A stretch of 64,000 bases of DNA from Mycolicibacterium iranicum (GCF_002101705.1 NZ_LQPC01000049.1:1-64000); one strand, 5' to 3'; shown: positions 43,741 to 54,405, numbered from the stretch's first letter. The notes: generated by a model from the letters alone, not told the origin. Made by a program: numbers and translations.

Positions 43741-44988
43741 TCAGGCGAAGTGCGGGTAGTCCTGCACCCAGTGGAAGCCGCGGCTGCGCAGCGTGAAGGT
43801 GTCGAGGTCCACCTGCTGCAATGACATCGTGACGTGCGACCCGTCGAGGTCCCCGACGGCCCGCAGTCGGTCAGGACCCAGGCGCTCGAAGCGCACGGCC
43901 ATCTCGTCGGTGGACGCCTGGACCAGCTCGCCGTTCATCCGCTGGTAGGTGATCACGCCGGGCTCATCGAAAACCACACGCTGCCACCGGGTCTCATCGG
44001 TCGTCAGGGGAGGGCGGGTGGCGCCGTCGGCGGTGAACTCGGTGACCGCCCAGATCCCGTAAAGCTCCGGCTTGGGGCGGCCGTCCCCGTATTCACGCCA
44101 GGCGCTCCAACCTTCGACGACGATCCCGGTGGTCACCCACACCGCCAGCAGCGTCACCACCGCCGACGTGGCCCGATTGGCTCGGGTGTTCTGGAACAGG
44201 GCGGGTGCAATCACCGGCTCTGCGGGACGCTGCAGCACAAGGACATTGGCCAATCTGCCGATATGCGGCGCCACAAGGAACAGGCTCACCAGGAGAAGAT
44301 GAAAGGACAGCACCTTCACCGGCACGTCATAGGTCATGTTCAACAGGAAGACCTGAGCCATCGCCATCGCAGAGATCAGCGCGCCGAGCAGCGCGGTGCG
44401 ATTCCAGAACAGCAGCAGCCCACCGGCCACCTCGACAGCACCGAGCGCGATCTCGTACGGGTGAGAGGTCCCCACCTGCAGCCACAGCACCGCCATGGGG
44501 GTCAACTCGCCGAACGGCTGAAGCAGCGCGGCCAGCGGTGGCGACGGCATCTGCGTCGGAATCACCTTGGCGACGCCGTAGAAAAGCATCTGCCCGGCGA
44601 GACTCAGCCGAAGGAACATTGCAAACCACGCGTATAAGCGGTCGTAATCAAGACGTCGGCGGTCCAGCACCGACCAGATCAGCGCCGCCCCGGCGGCGAC
44701 CACGAACAGGACTAACACCATGACCCAGACGACAGTCTGGTCACCACTGTTCGAGTCGCGGTGCAGCACAGCCTCGACACCGAAGACGTGGTGCCCCACC
44801 CACGAGAAGATCGGTTCGGTCACCGTCATCTGCCAGATCACCGCATCCTGCGGCAGCCACCGCGTCAGGATCCCGGCGTAGACGAAAACGATCTGCGCGA
44901 ACAGCAGGCAGAACAACCCCAGGTAGACGAAGCAGAAACGGAATGCGACCCGGGTCAGGAGGTGCCACGGCTTTGTCACGGCGACCAT
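43741..44988 (-). CDS. DoxX-family membrane protein with a C-terminal soluble domain
   Basis: A protein of about 415 residues. The first helix begins near FRFCFVYLGLFCLLFAQIVF; a DoxX-like four-helix core follows (LRLSLAGQMLFYGVAKVIP, GTSHPYEIALGAVEVAGGLLLFW, LLGALISAMAMAQVFLLNM). After the last helix comes a soluble lipocalin-like beta domain of about 120 residues (ELYGIWAVTEFTADG to SRGFHWVQDYPHF). DoxX proteins take part in redox or detoxification complexes in mycobacteria. The start is uncertain: 45015, 44988 and 44979 are all possible. Confidence 0.82.
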   Translation of the reverse strand: MVAVTKPWHLLTRVAFRFCFVYLGLFCLLFAQIVFVYAGILTRWLPQDAVIWQMTVTEPIFSWVGHHVFGVEAVLHRDSNSGDQTVVWVMVLVLFVVAAGAALIWSVLDRRRLDYDRLYAWFAMFLRLSLAGQMLFYGVAKVIPTQMPSPPLAALLQPFGELTPMAVLWLQVGTSHPYEIALGAVEVAGGLLLFWNRTALLGALISAMAMAQVFLLNMTYDVPVKVLSFHLLLVSLFLVAPHIGRLANVLVLQRPAEPVIAPALFQNTRANRATSAVVTLLAVWVTTGIVVEGWSAWREYGDGRPKPELYGIWAVTEFTADGATRPPLTTDETRWQRVVFDEPGVITYQRMNGELVQASTDEMAVRFERLGPDRLRAVGDLDGSHVTMSLQQVDLDTFTLRSRGFHWVQDYPHFA

Positions 44989-45059
44989 CGTCACAGGAGC
45001 CGATGCGGAAAACAACCGTGCCGACCCCCGTCACCGGGGTGGGGTTATCCCCCGCCAAC

Positions 45060-45120
45060 GCCGAAACTGCATTCCGCGCGGCACTTTTCGACAAGAGACC
45101 GCGTGGAATGCAGTTTCGGC
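45060..45120. terminator. Hairpin repeat copy 2 downstream of hspR
   Basis: GCCGAAACTGCATTCC (45060-45075) and GGAATGCAGTTTCGGC (45105-45120) form 16-bp perfect arms; the loop is 29 nt with an inner CGCGG/CCGCG pairing. It lies 6 bp past the hspR stop and should terminate the dnaK-grpE-dnaJ1-hspR transcript. Confidence 0.7.
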
Positions 45121-45126
45121 GGAGGG

Positions 45127-45501
45127 TCAGCGCTTGTTGCGGGGCTGCCAGACCACCAGCGCCGTACTCTTGGGCCGGGGCTGCGCACGCAGGTGCTCGA
45201 CCTCGTTGCTCAGCTCGCGCACCCGAGCCTGCAGCGCCTCGACCTGGTTGGTCAACTCGATGATCCGTTTGATCCCGGCCAGGTTGACGCCCTCGTCCTG
45301 CGAGAGCCGCTGAACTTCGCGCAGCAGATCGACGTCACGTTGCGAATAGCGTCGTCCCCCACCGGAACTGCGCTGCGGGCTGACCAGGCCGAGCCGGTCG
45401 TACGTGCGCAGGGTCTGTGCGTGCATACCGGCCAGCTCGGCGGCCACCGAGATCAGGAATGTCCTGGCCTCTTCCTGCCGGTCCCTGCGACTCGCACTCA
45501 C
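45127..45501 (-). CDS. hspR: HspR heat-shock repressor
   Basis: A 124-residue MerR-type repressor. The helix-turn-helix is TFLISVAAELAGMHAQTLRTYDRLGLV, followed by the SGGGRRYSQRDVDLLREVQ wing and the conserved EGVNLAGIKRIIEL. With DnaK as co-repressor it binds HAIR sites at clpB and dnaK. The GTG at 45501 matches the family N-terminus and gives the normal length; the longer frame runs through a tandem repeat. It is the last gene of the dnaK operon, so it represses itself. Confidence 0.95.
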   Translation of the reverse strand: MSASRRDRQEEARTFLISVAAELAGMHAQTLRTYDRLGLVSPQRSSGGGRRYSQRDVDLLREVQRLSQDEGVNLAGIKRIIELTNQVEALQARVRELSNEVEHLRAQPRPKSTALVVWQPRNKR

Positions 45502-45566
45502 TTCGACCCTCGGTTCTTCGCGCCAGCGCTCATCACAGGCCCTCGGTTCTTCGCGCAGGCGCTCAT
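45498..45566 (-). other. 22-codon mini-ORF bridging dnaJ1 and hspR
   Basis: An ATG at 45566 shares its A with the dnaJ1 TGA (TGATG). The frame runs 22 codons and ends in a TGA that overlaps the hspR GTG (GTGA). The peptide is two related 11-residue units, MSACAKNRGPV and MSAGAKNRGSK. Such overlaps could carry ribosomes from dnaJ1 to hspR. Translation is unproven. Confidence 0.42.
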
Positions 45567-45572
45567 CACAGC
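45507..45572. repeat. 33-bp tandem duplication between dnaJ1 and hspR
   Basis: Copies at 45507-45539 and 45540-45572 match at about 30 of 33 positions. Each contains TTCTTCGCG followed by GCGCTCATCACAG. A related single element stands at the clpB stop (around 33841-33866). Confidence 0.75.
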
Positions 45573-46750
45573 GAACCTGCCCATCCCGCCCTCGGGTCGA
45601 ACCCGCTGGCGCGCTCGGCCTTCGCATAGGCTTCCAGCGCCTCGGCGGCTTCACCTTCGAGGTTCGGCGGCACCGCCACCTTGACCGTCACCAGCAGATC
45701 GCCGTGTCCGCCTGAACGTTTCGGAACCCCTCGGCCCCGGACCCGCAGGATGCGACCGTCGGACGTACCTTTGGGCACCCGGACTCCGACCTTGCCCTCC
45801 AGCGTAGGTACGGAAAGCGTTGTCCCTAAGGCTAGTTCGTGGAAGCTCACCGGAACCGAGACCGTGAGGTCGTCACCGTTGCGTCCGAACACCTTGTCCG
45901 GCCTGACATGGACGGTCACGTACAGGTCGCCCGAGGGCGCACCGCGCAACCCGGCTTCGCCCTGGCCGGCCAGCCTGATGCGCTGCCCGTCCTCGACGCC
46001 CGGCGGGATCCGCACGTTGATCGTGCGGGTCCGTGTCGTGACGCCGGTGCCTTTGCACTCGTCGCAGGGATTCTCGATGATCGACCCGCTGCCACGGCAT
46101 TCCGTGCACGGCTCGGAGAACCCGAACGCTCCCTGGTTGCGGCTGACCACGCCCGCCCCGTTGCAGTTGGGGCACACCTTCGGGCTGGTCCCCGGGCGCG
46201 CACCACTGCCGTGGCAGTTAGTACACGGCGCCGGGCTGGTGAGCCGAAGCGGCATCGCCACGCCCTTGGTGGCTTCCAGGAAACTCAGCTCGGTCTCGGT
46301 CTCCAGGTCGTTCCCGCGCCGGGGCCGGGACGGCCGCGGCTGCTGTGCGCCGCGACCGAAAAGCCCGCCGAAGAGATCACCGATGTTCGCACCGCCGGCC
46401 TGCCCGGCGGCGTCGAACAGGTCGTTGAGATTGAACTCCTGGCCTCCGTCGCCGGCACCGAATCCGCCGAATCCACCGCCGCCGCTGTAGCGGCCGCGGC
46501 CGAAACCGCCGCCTGCGAACAGACGGCGGGTCTCGTCGTACTCCTTGCGCTTCGCGGAATCGGTCAGCACTTCTTTGGCTTCGGAGGCAGCCTTGTACCG
46601 CTCCTCGGCCTCGGCGTTACCCGGATTCCGGTCGGGGTGGTTGTCGGCGAGGATCTTGCGGGCGGCCCGCTTGATCTCTTTCTCGTCGGCATCGGAGGCG
46701 ACGCCGAGCACTTTGTAGAAGTCCTTCTCAACCCATTCGCGTTGGGCCAT
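45566..46750 (-). CDS. dnaJ1: DnaJ chaperone (DnaJ1)
   Basis: A 394-residue Hsp40. The J domain carries HPD (38-40), followed by a Gly/Phe-rich linker with many FGG/GRG units. Four zinc-finger repeats follow (CTNCHGSG, CPNCNGAG, CTECRGSG, CDECKGTG), then the C-terminal substrate domains. It stimulates DnaK ATPase and delivers clients. An AGGAGGTGA ribosome site precedes the ATG. It is third in the heat-shock operon, 41 bp after grpE. Confidence 0.97.
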   Translation of the reverse strand: MAQREWVEKDFYKVLGVASDADEKEIKRAARKILADNHPDRNPGNAEAEERYKAASEAKEVLTDSAKRKEYDETRRLFAGGGFGRGRYSGGGGFGGFGAGDGGQEFNLNDLFDAAGQAGGANIGDLFGGLFGRGAQQPRPSRPRRGNDLETETELSFLEATKGVAMPLRLTSPAPCTNCHGSGARPGTSPKVCPNCNGAGVVSRNQGAFGFSEPCTECRGSGSIIENPCDECKGTGVTTRTRTINVRIPPGVEDGQRIRLAGQGEAGLRGAPSGDLYVTVHVRPDKVFGRNGDDLTVSVPVSFHELALGTTLSVPTLEGKVGVRVPKGTSDGRILRVRGRGVPKRSGGHGDLLVTVKVAVPPNLEGEAAEALEAYAKAERASGFDPRAGWAGSL

Positions 46751-46791
46751 ATCGCGTCACCTCCTCACCTGCTAGTTGGATTGATGTTCAA

Positions 46792-47414
46792 TCAGTTCTC
46801 TGATTCTGAGGGCTGTTGGCCCTCGGCGTCGGCATTGCCGTCTCCCGACGCGTCGGGAACGGTGTCGACGACACCGACCATGGCGTGCCGGACGACCTGC
46901 TCTCCGACCCGGTAGCCGCGCCGCATCACGGACCCGACGACGGGATGCGTGCCCTCACCCTCATGCTGCACAGCCTCGTGCAATGCGGGGTCGAACTCGT
47001 CACCTTCCGCACCGAACCCTGAAAGGCCCAGTCCTTCAAGCACACTGACGAGCTTCTCGGCGACAGACTTCAGCGGCCCGGAATCCAGGTCACCGTGGCT
47101 GCGGGCCCGGTCCAGATCGTCGAGCACCGGCAGCAACTGCGTGATCACCGAGGCTTTGGCCCGGTCGGCCATCATCTGCTGATCACGCAGAGCCCGCTTC
47201 CGGTAGTTGGCGAAGTCGGCTTGAACCCGCTGCAGGTCACCGAGCAACTCGGCGGCCTTGCCCGCTTCCTCGGGCGACTCCCCGGCGAACTCCTCCGGTG
47301 CCGGCCCGCTGGGGGCCGGCCCGGCGGCCGGGGTCTCGCGCACATGTCCGGTCTCTGGATCAATGCGACGCTTGTCGGTGACGGTGATCGGCTCCTCTAC
47401 TCGATCGGCGTCGC

Positions 47415-47418
<4 letters not shown>
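46792..47418 (-). CDS. grpE: GrpE nucleotide-exchange factor
   Basis: A 208-residue protein. The acidic, Pro-rich N-terminus leads to the long helix (LLGDLQRVQADFANYRKRALRDQQ) and the beta domain with FDPALHEAVQHEGEGTHPVVGSVMRRGYRVGEQVVRHAMV. It releases ADP from DnaK. The GTG start overlaps the dnaK TGA as GTGA, so translation is coupled. The acidic C-terminal tail is typical of actinobacterial GrpE. Confidence 0.96.
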
Positions 47419-49295
<1,877 letters not shown>

Positions 49296-49328
49296 AGTTA
49301 CTGCCTCCTGAATAGACTTTCGATGTGG

Positions 49329-49349
49329 TCTGAGTGCACCGCACTCAAG
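49329..49349. promoter_or_regulatory. HAIR operator, proximal copy upstream of dnaK
   Basis: TGAGT (49331-49335) and ACTCAAG (49343-49349) with a 7-bp spacer match the HAIR consensus at all but two positions of the left arm. It lies 34-54 bp before the dnaK ATG. Confidence 0.78.
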
Positions 49350-49384
49350 CCTGCTCCCCACAGTGGTTCCGTGTCAAGCCAAAC

Positions 49385-49403
49385 TTGAGCCTGTGAGACT
49401 CAA
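49385..49403. promoter_or_regulatory. HAIR operator, distal copy upstream of dnaK
   Basis: TTGAG (49385-49389) and CTCAA (49399-49403) with a 9-bp spacer; the flanking C before the left arm also fits the HAIR consensus. A TTGACA-like sequence lies between the two HAIR copies on the minus strand (49377-49372), but I see no good -10 at a normal distance. Confidence 0.85.
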
Positions 49404-49492
49404 CTGTCGAAGTGGTCAACGGAGGCTCGAGCCGATTTGTTCCCGGCTCCGCTCAAGGCGACGCGACGGCCGATCTCTGTGACGATTGACCG

Positions 49493-50455
49493 ATGGCCGA
49501 TACCCTCCCCGACTTCACGTGGTTGCCCGACCTCGCTCTACGCCCGTTAGGCGGCGCGGTCGTCTGGGCCAACGACGAGACGTTCGCGGAGAAGGAGAAC
49601 CTCATCAACCCGGGGCCGGCGACCTACCGGCCGGCCTCATTCGGTCACAAAGGCCAGGTCTACGACGGCTGGGAGACCCGCCGGCGACGCGAACCCGGGC
49701 ACGACCAGGCGATCGTCCGACTGGGGGTGCCCGGCCTGATCCGCGGCGTCGTGGTCGACACCGCATGGTTCAAGGGCAACTTCCCGCCGGAGGCCTCGAT
49801 CGAAGCCATCGAGATCGATGGCTACCCGAGCGCGGAATCGCTTGCCACACATCCGGATTGGTTGACCTTGGTCGAGCGGTCGAAGATCTACGGCGACACC
49901 CGCAACCCCTTCGAGATCGATTCGTCACGCCGGTGGACCCATGTTCGCCTGACCATCTATCCCGACGGCGGTGTCGCGCGCCTGCGGGTGCACGGTGAAG
50001 GCCTGCCCGATTCGAAACTCGTCGGCTTCGGGCCGACCGACCTGGCCGCCCTGGAGAACGGCGGGTTGGTGCTGGACTGCTCCAACCGGTTCTACAGCTC
50101 CCCGCAGAACATCATCTTCCCGGGGTTGGCGCAGGTGATGGGTGACGGTTGGGAGACCGCCCGGCGGCGCGACGACGGCAATGACTGGGTGCACATCCGG
50201 TTGGCCGGCGCCGGACACATTCGCCTTGCCGAGGTCGACACCTCGTACTTCATCGGCAACAGCCCCGGCGCCGCGGCGCTGTGGGGCCGCCGCGACGGAT
50301 CCGAGTGGGTGCAGCTGCTGCCCCGCACCGACCTGCTGCCCGACACCCGGCACCGGTTTCCCGTCGCTGGTGACGATGTCGTCGATCAGGTGCGCCTCGA
50401 CATCTTTCCCGACGGCGGTCTGGCGCGGCTGCGCCTCTTCGGGGAGCTGGTATGA
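49493..50455 (+). CDS. alc: Allantoicase
   Basis: Hydrolyses allantoate to ureidoglycolate and urea. The 320-residue protein is two repeats of the allantoicase jelly-roll: each has a YDGWETRRRR / GDGWETARRR loop, a DT-x-x-F-x-GN motif (VDTAWFKGNFP and VDTSYFIGNSP) and a closing strand pattern VRLTIYPDGGVARLRVHGE / VRLDIFPDGGLARLRLFGE. The ATG at 49493 follows a weak -10-like GACGAT by 6 nt. Its stop overlaps puuE as ATGA, so the two successive pathway steps are coupled. Confidence 0.95.
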   Translation: MADTLPDFTWLPDLALRPLGGAVVWANDETFAEKENLINPGPATYRPASFGHKGQVYDGWETRRRREPGHDQAIVRLGVPGLIRGVVVDTAWFKGNFPPEASIEAIEIDGYPSAESLATHPDWLTLVERSKIYGDTRNPFEIDSSRRWTHVRLTIYPDGGVARLRVHGEGLPDSKLVGFGPTDLAALENGGLVLDCSNRFYSSPQNIIFPGLAQVMGDGWETARRRDDGNDWVHIRLAGAGHIRLAEVDTSYFIGNSPGAAALWGRRDGSEWVQLLPRTDLLPDTRHRFPVAGDDVVDQVRLDIFPDGGLARLRLFGELV

Positions 50456-51357
50456 GCCCGTATCCGCGGGACATGGTCGGCTACGGCCGCACACCGCCGG
50501 ATCCGCGGTGGCCCCGCGATGCACGCATCGCCGTGCAGTTCGTCCTGAATTACGAAGAGGGCGCGGAGAACTCGGTTCTCGACGGCGATCCGGCGTCGGA
50601 GACATTCCTGTCGGAGATCACTCCGGCCGAGGCTTTCCCGAACCGGCACATGAGCATGGAGTCGCTGTACGAGTACGGCTCACGCGCCGGGCTGTGGCGC
50701 TTGCTGCGCATCTTCGAACGGCGCGGCGTGCCGCTGACGATCTTCGCCGTCGCCCGCGCTCTGCAGCGAAACCCCGAAGCTGCGGCGGCGTTCACCGAAC
50801 TCGGCCACGAAATCGCCTGCCATGGCCTGCGCTGGACGTCGTATCAGCTGATCGACCGCGACACCGAGAGGGCGCACTTACAGGAGGCGGTGCGCATCCT
50901 CACCGAGCTGACCGGCACCGCCCCGCGCGGCTGGTACACCGGACGCGACTCGCCCAACACCCGTGAGCTGGTCGTCGAGCACGGCGGGTTCACCTACGAC
51001 TCCGACTCCTATGCCGACGATCTGCCCTACTGGGTCACTGTCGCCGGCCGCGATCATCTGGTGGTGCCGTACACCCTGGACACCAACGACATGCGGTTCG
51101 CCTCCCCTGCCGGGTTCTCCAACGGCGAGCAGTTCTACGCCCACCTGCGCGACGCATTCGACGTGCTCTACGCAGAAGGCGGTGAGGGGCAGCCGAAGAT
51201 GCTGTCGGTAGGGCTGCACTGCCGGCTGGCGGGGCGTCCAGCCCGCGCGAGGTCACTCGAACGGTTTCTCGACCACGTGCAGTCCCACGAGGGCGTCTGG
51301 CTGGCGCGCCGCATCGAGATCGCCGAGCACTGGCATATCAATCACCCGGTCAGGTAA
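50452..51357 (+). CDS. puuE: PuuE-type allantoinase (polysaccharide-deacetylase fold)
   Basis: Opens allantoin to allantoate. The 301-residue protein has the PuuE opening YPRDMVGYGRTPPDPRWPRDARIAVQFVLNYEEG. It then shows the deacetylase-fold motifs ERRGVPLTIFAVARAL and ELGHEIACHGLRW, with the conserved His, and ends with the family pattern LARRIEIAEHW. PuuE enzymes are metal-independent members of this fold. It lies directly after allantoicase and overlaps the converging racemase gene by 16 nt. Confidence 0.94.
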   Translation: MSPYPRDMVGYGRTPPDPRWPRDARIAVQFVLNYEEGAENSVLDGDPASETFLSEITPAEAFPNRHMSMESLYEYGSRAGLWRLLRIFERRGVPLTIFAVARALQRNPEAAAAFTELGHEIACHGLRWTSYQLIDRDTERAHLQEAVRILTELTGTAPRGWYTGRDSPNTRELVVEHGGFTYDSDSYADDLPYWVTVAGRDHLVVPYTLDTNDMRFASPAGFSNGEQFYAHLRDAFDVLYAEGGEGQPKMLSVGLHCRLAGRPARARSLERFLDHVQSHEGVWLARRIEIAEHWHINHPVR

Positions 51358-52082
51358 TCCTTCGGCGGCGGGGGCGCGAACTCGCCGCGCTGCGAGGTCC
51401 GCAACCCCATCGCGACCAACGACTGCACCGTCAACGTGGCGGCGGTGACGCCGTCGACGACCGGCACCTCGAGCTCGGTGGAGATCAACGCGCCCATGTC
51501 GGCCATCCCGGCGCAGCCGAGCACGATGACGTCGGAGCCGTCGGCCTCCAACGCGTCCCGGCACGCCTCCGTGACGACCTTGCGGACGTCCGGATCATCG
51601 TGGAGGTCCAAAACCGCGATCTCGCAGGCGTGAATGCCGCGGCAGAAGCGCTGCATCCCATAGTGTTCGGCGAGGTCGACGGCCCGACCCATGGTGCGAC
51701 CAAGCGTCGTGACCACGCTGAAGCCGCGGCCCAGGAAACTCGCCGTGTGCATCGCGGCCTCTGCGATGCCCACGACCGGTCCCGACGCCAGCTCCCGCGC
51801 CGCGTCGAGGCCGGGATCCCCGAAGCATGCGATGACATATCCGCTGACGCCCTCGTGTTCACCGCGCTCGATCGCCCGCAGCACACCCGGAACGGAAAGA
51901 GCCTCGTCGTAATGACTTTCGATCGACGCCGGTCCGAACTCCGAGGTGACCCCGACGACCTCGGTACCCGGTGCGACGACGGCGCGTGCGCACTCGGCAA
52001 TGCCGGCCGTCATCGCCTCGGTGGTGTTCGGGTTGATGACCCAGATCGTTGTTGATGGCGCGGTCTCGGCGGGCACGGTCAC
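51342..52082 (-). CDS. Allantoin/hydantoin racemase
   Basis: A 246-residue Asp/Glu racemase-fold protein with the paired catalytic Cys in ACFGDPGLDAARE and VLGCAGMADMG, the hydantoin-racemase pattern. In this cluster the likely task is to interconvert (R)- and (S)-allantoin so that PuuE can use both. The GTG at 52082 overlaps the stop of the permease gene (GTGA), so the longer upstream frame is rejected. It may be better called HpxA/AllR-like, but I leave the symbol empty. Confidence 0.88.
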   Translation of the reverse strand: MTVPAETAPSTTIWVINPNTTEAMTAGIAECARAVVAPGTEVVGVTSEFGPASIESHYDEALSVPGVLRAIERGEHEGVSGYVIACFGDPGLDAARELASGPVVGIAEAAMHTASFLGRGFSVVTTLGRTMGRAVDLAEHYGMQRFCRGIHACEIAVLDLHDDPDVRKVVTEACRDALEADGSDVIVLGCAGMADMGALISTELEVPVVDGVTAATLTVQSLVAMGLRTSQRGEFAPPPPKDYLTG

Positions 52083-53632
52083 GGCAGCGCGGGCACGGCA
52101 AAGCGCCCCCGGCTGGCCATCACCCAGTACAGGGCGAATCCGAGACCGCAGCCGATGAACCAGCTGTACTGCGCGGCGGTGTACATGCCGACGACGTAGC
52201 CACCGAGCAGCACCGGCACCATCGCGACCACGGCGCCCACCGCGGTCGCTATCACCGCCGCAGGGTTGTAACCCTTGCTGTACCAGTAGGTTCCGTCCTC
52301 GGACATGGTGAACATGGCGTCGACGTCGACCTTCTGCTTGTGCACCAGGTAGTAATGGGCGATCAGGACGCCGAACAGCGGACCGATGAACGCACCCAGC
52401 GTCTCCAGCGTGTAGTGGATGACCTCCGGGTTGTTGTAGAGGTTCCACGGCGTGATCAGCACCGAACCGACCGCGGCGATCATGCCGCCGGCACGCCAGC
52501 TGATGCGTTGCGGGCTGACATTGGAGAAGTCGAACGCCGGCGAGATGAAGTTGGCGACGATGTTGATACCGATGGTGGCGATCGTGAACGTCAACGCGCC
52601 CAACACGATTGCGAAGGTAGAGTCGATGCGCGCGACCGTCTCGACGGGATCGGTGATCAGCTCGCCGAACACCGGCACGGTCAACGAAGCGGTGACGACC
52701 ACCAGGATCGAGAACACGAGGAAGTTGACCGGGAGCCCGAGGAAGTTGCCCCGCTTCACCGCGTTGAACGACTTGCCATAGCGGGAGAAGTCACCGAAAT
52801 TCAGCATCGGACCCGAAAAGTACGACACCACAAGCGCGATGGCGCCCAGCATGACGGGGATGGACTCCAAGCCCGTGTAAGTCACCTCGCCGAGGTTCAG
52901 GTCGATGGCACCCCAGCCGGCCTGATAGATCAGGTAACCACACAGCAGGAACATCACGACGTACACCGCGGGACCGCAGAAGTCGATGAACTTGCGGATG
53001 GCCTCCATACCGCGCCAGAACACGCAGGCCTGCAGGATCCACAGCAGGATGAAGCTACCCCAGCCCAGCAACGGCAGGCCCAGGAAACCGTATTCGTCGA
53101 CGTCGGCGTACGGCGCCAGCCCAGGGAAGAGTTTCAGCAGCACCACGTCGAGCGCGGCCGACGCCAGATAGGTCTGGATGCCGTACCACGCCACTGCGAT
53201 CAGGCCGCGGATGATCGCCGGGATGTTGGCGCCCAGCACCCCGAAGACGCTGCGGCAGATCACCGGATACGGCACACCGGTGGCCTGACTCGGTTTGGCC
53301 ACCAGATTGCAGAAGACGTTGACGATCACGATGCCGATCAGCAGCGCAACCAGCACTTGCCAACTGGCCAGGCCGAGAGCGAACAGGCTGCCCGCTGTCA
53401 CATAGCCGCCGACGCTGTGCACGTCGGACATCCAGAACGCGAAGATGTTGTAGGAGGTCCAGGTTTGTTTGCCCAGCGGCGCAAGGTCTTCGTTGGTCAG
53501 ACGCGGGTCGTAGCCGGGCTTGATGACGCCACCCCCGACGGGATGGCCGGAGGCCTCGACCATGTCGCCCGCACCGACCACCGCGCCGGGCGGCATGTCC
53601 TTGCTGGCGTGAGGTGAGTCGATGTCGGTCAT
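52079..53632 (-). CDS. NCS1-family allantoin/hydantoin permease
   Basis: A 517-residue transporter with 12 helices. Family motifs are LTNEDLAPLGKQTWTSYNIFAFWMSDVHSVGGY at the N-terminus, GVPYPVICRSVFGVLGANIPAIIRGLIAVAWYGIQTYL and GPMLNFGDFSRYGKS. NCS1 carriers bring in allantoin, hydantoins, uracil or related ring compounds with a cation. Context points to allantoin. The ATG at 53632 lies 6 nt after TAGCGT (53644-53639), so it is predicted leaderless, and its stop is coupled to the racemase. Confidence 0.92.
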   Translation of the reverse strand: MTDIDSPHASKDMPPGAVVGAGDMVEASGHPVGGGVIKPGYDPRLTNEDLAPLGKQTWTSYNIFAFWMSDVHSVGGYVTAGSLFALGLASWQVLVALLIGIVIVNVFCNLVAKPSQATGVPYPVICRSVFGVLGANIPAIIRGLIAVAWYGIQTYLASAALDVVLLKLFPGLAPYADVDEYGFLGLPLLGWGSFILLWILQACVFWRGMEAIRKFIDFCGPAVYVVMFLLCGYLIYQAGWGAIDLNLGEVTYTGLESIPVMLGAIALVVSYFSGPMLNFGDFSRYGKSFNAVKRGNFLGLPVNFLVFSILVVVTASLTVPVFGELITDPVETVARIDSTFAIVLGALTFTIATIGINIVANFISPAFDFSNVSPQRISWRAGGMIAAVGSVLITPWNLYNNPEVIHYTLETLGAFIGPLFGVLIAHYYLVHKQKVDVDAMFTMSEDGTYWYSKGYNPAAVIATAVGAVVAMVPVLLGGYVVGMYTAAQYSWFIGCGLGFALYWVMASRGRFAVPALP

Positions 53633-53685
53633 GCGCGGACGCTAACGACGGATCGTTTCACCGATATTGCCTGCGAACTACCGCC

Positions 53686-54405
53686 CTATTGCGTGGAAGA
53701 TATATCAGGCGGCGCGAACAGGCCGGTGTCGGTCGGCAGCGTCGCGATCACTGCATTGAGTCGTTGGGCGTGCACCTCGGCCGCGGTGAGCAGGCGTTCG
53801 ACGTCCCGAGCGAGGAAGCCGTCGAGCATCTCGGTGTGATCGGCGTGCAGGTCGCGGCGATCCTCGGCGGCGACGTGCACCATCGACTGCACAGGTTCGG
53901 TGACATTCCAGGCCGATTCGAGCATGTGCAACAGCCGGTACATGCGTGACGGCCCGGTCAGGGCCAGATGGAAGTCGCGGCTGTGCCGATGGAAGGCAGC
54001 GGAGTCGTCATCGTTAATCGCTTGCAGCAGAATATTATTGGCGGCGATCGCGGCTGCATGATCCTGGTCGTTCGCGTTGCCGACCGCGGCCGCCAGCGCC
54101 GCTGATTCCAGCGTCTCCCGCACGATGTACATCTCCCGCAGTTCCTGCGGCGTCAGCAGGGCGACCGTATAGCCGAAATTGCTGCGGTGCGCGACGAGTC
54201 CCTCTCCGATCAGCGTCTTGAGCGCCTCGCGCACCGGGATCTGGCTCACCCCGAATAGATCGGCGACTTCGCCCAACGGGATCGGCGTGCCCGGCGACAC
54301 GGCACCGTCGAGAATCACTCTGCGCAACTCGTCGAGGATGGCCTGCTGCGGGCGGCCGGGCGCGTCGACCACCAGGCTGGCGATCAGGGACGAACGTCGA
54401 CGCAT
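53686..54405 (-). CDS. GntR-family (FCD) regulator of the allantoin genes
   Basis: A 239-residue regulator. The winged helix has GTPIPLGEVADLFGVSQIPVREALKTLIGEGLV, and the FCD domain has EMYIVRETLESAALAAAV, HRHSRDFHLAL and DHTEMLDGFLARD, with His residues for a metal or ligand. The ATG at 54405 lies 6 nt after TACGGT (54417-54412), predicting a leaderless message. It sits 53 bp upstream of the permease gene in the same direction and probably senses allantoin or a breakdown product. No operator palindrome is obvious. Confidence 0.9.
   Translation of the reverse strand: MRRRSSLIASLVVDAPGRPQQAILDELRRVILDGAVSPGTPIPLGEVADLFGVSQIPVREALKTLIGEGLVAHRSNFGYTVALLTPQELREMYIVRETLESAALAAAVGNANDQDHAAAIAANNILLQAINDDDSAAFHRHSRDFHLALTGPSRMYRLLHMLESAWNVTEPVQSMVHVAAEDRRDLHADHTEMLDGFLARDVERLLTAAEVHAQRLNAVIATLPTDTGLFAPPDISSTQ

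Noticed and set aside
45502..45654. N-terminal extension of hspR through the tandem repeat
   Set aside because: The HspR family begins near VSASRRDRQEE; the extension reads through the dnaJ1 3' end and would repeat an 11-residue unit of no known role.
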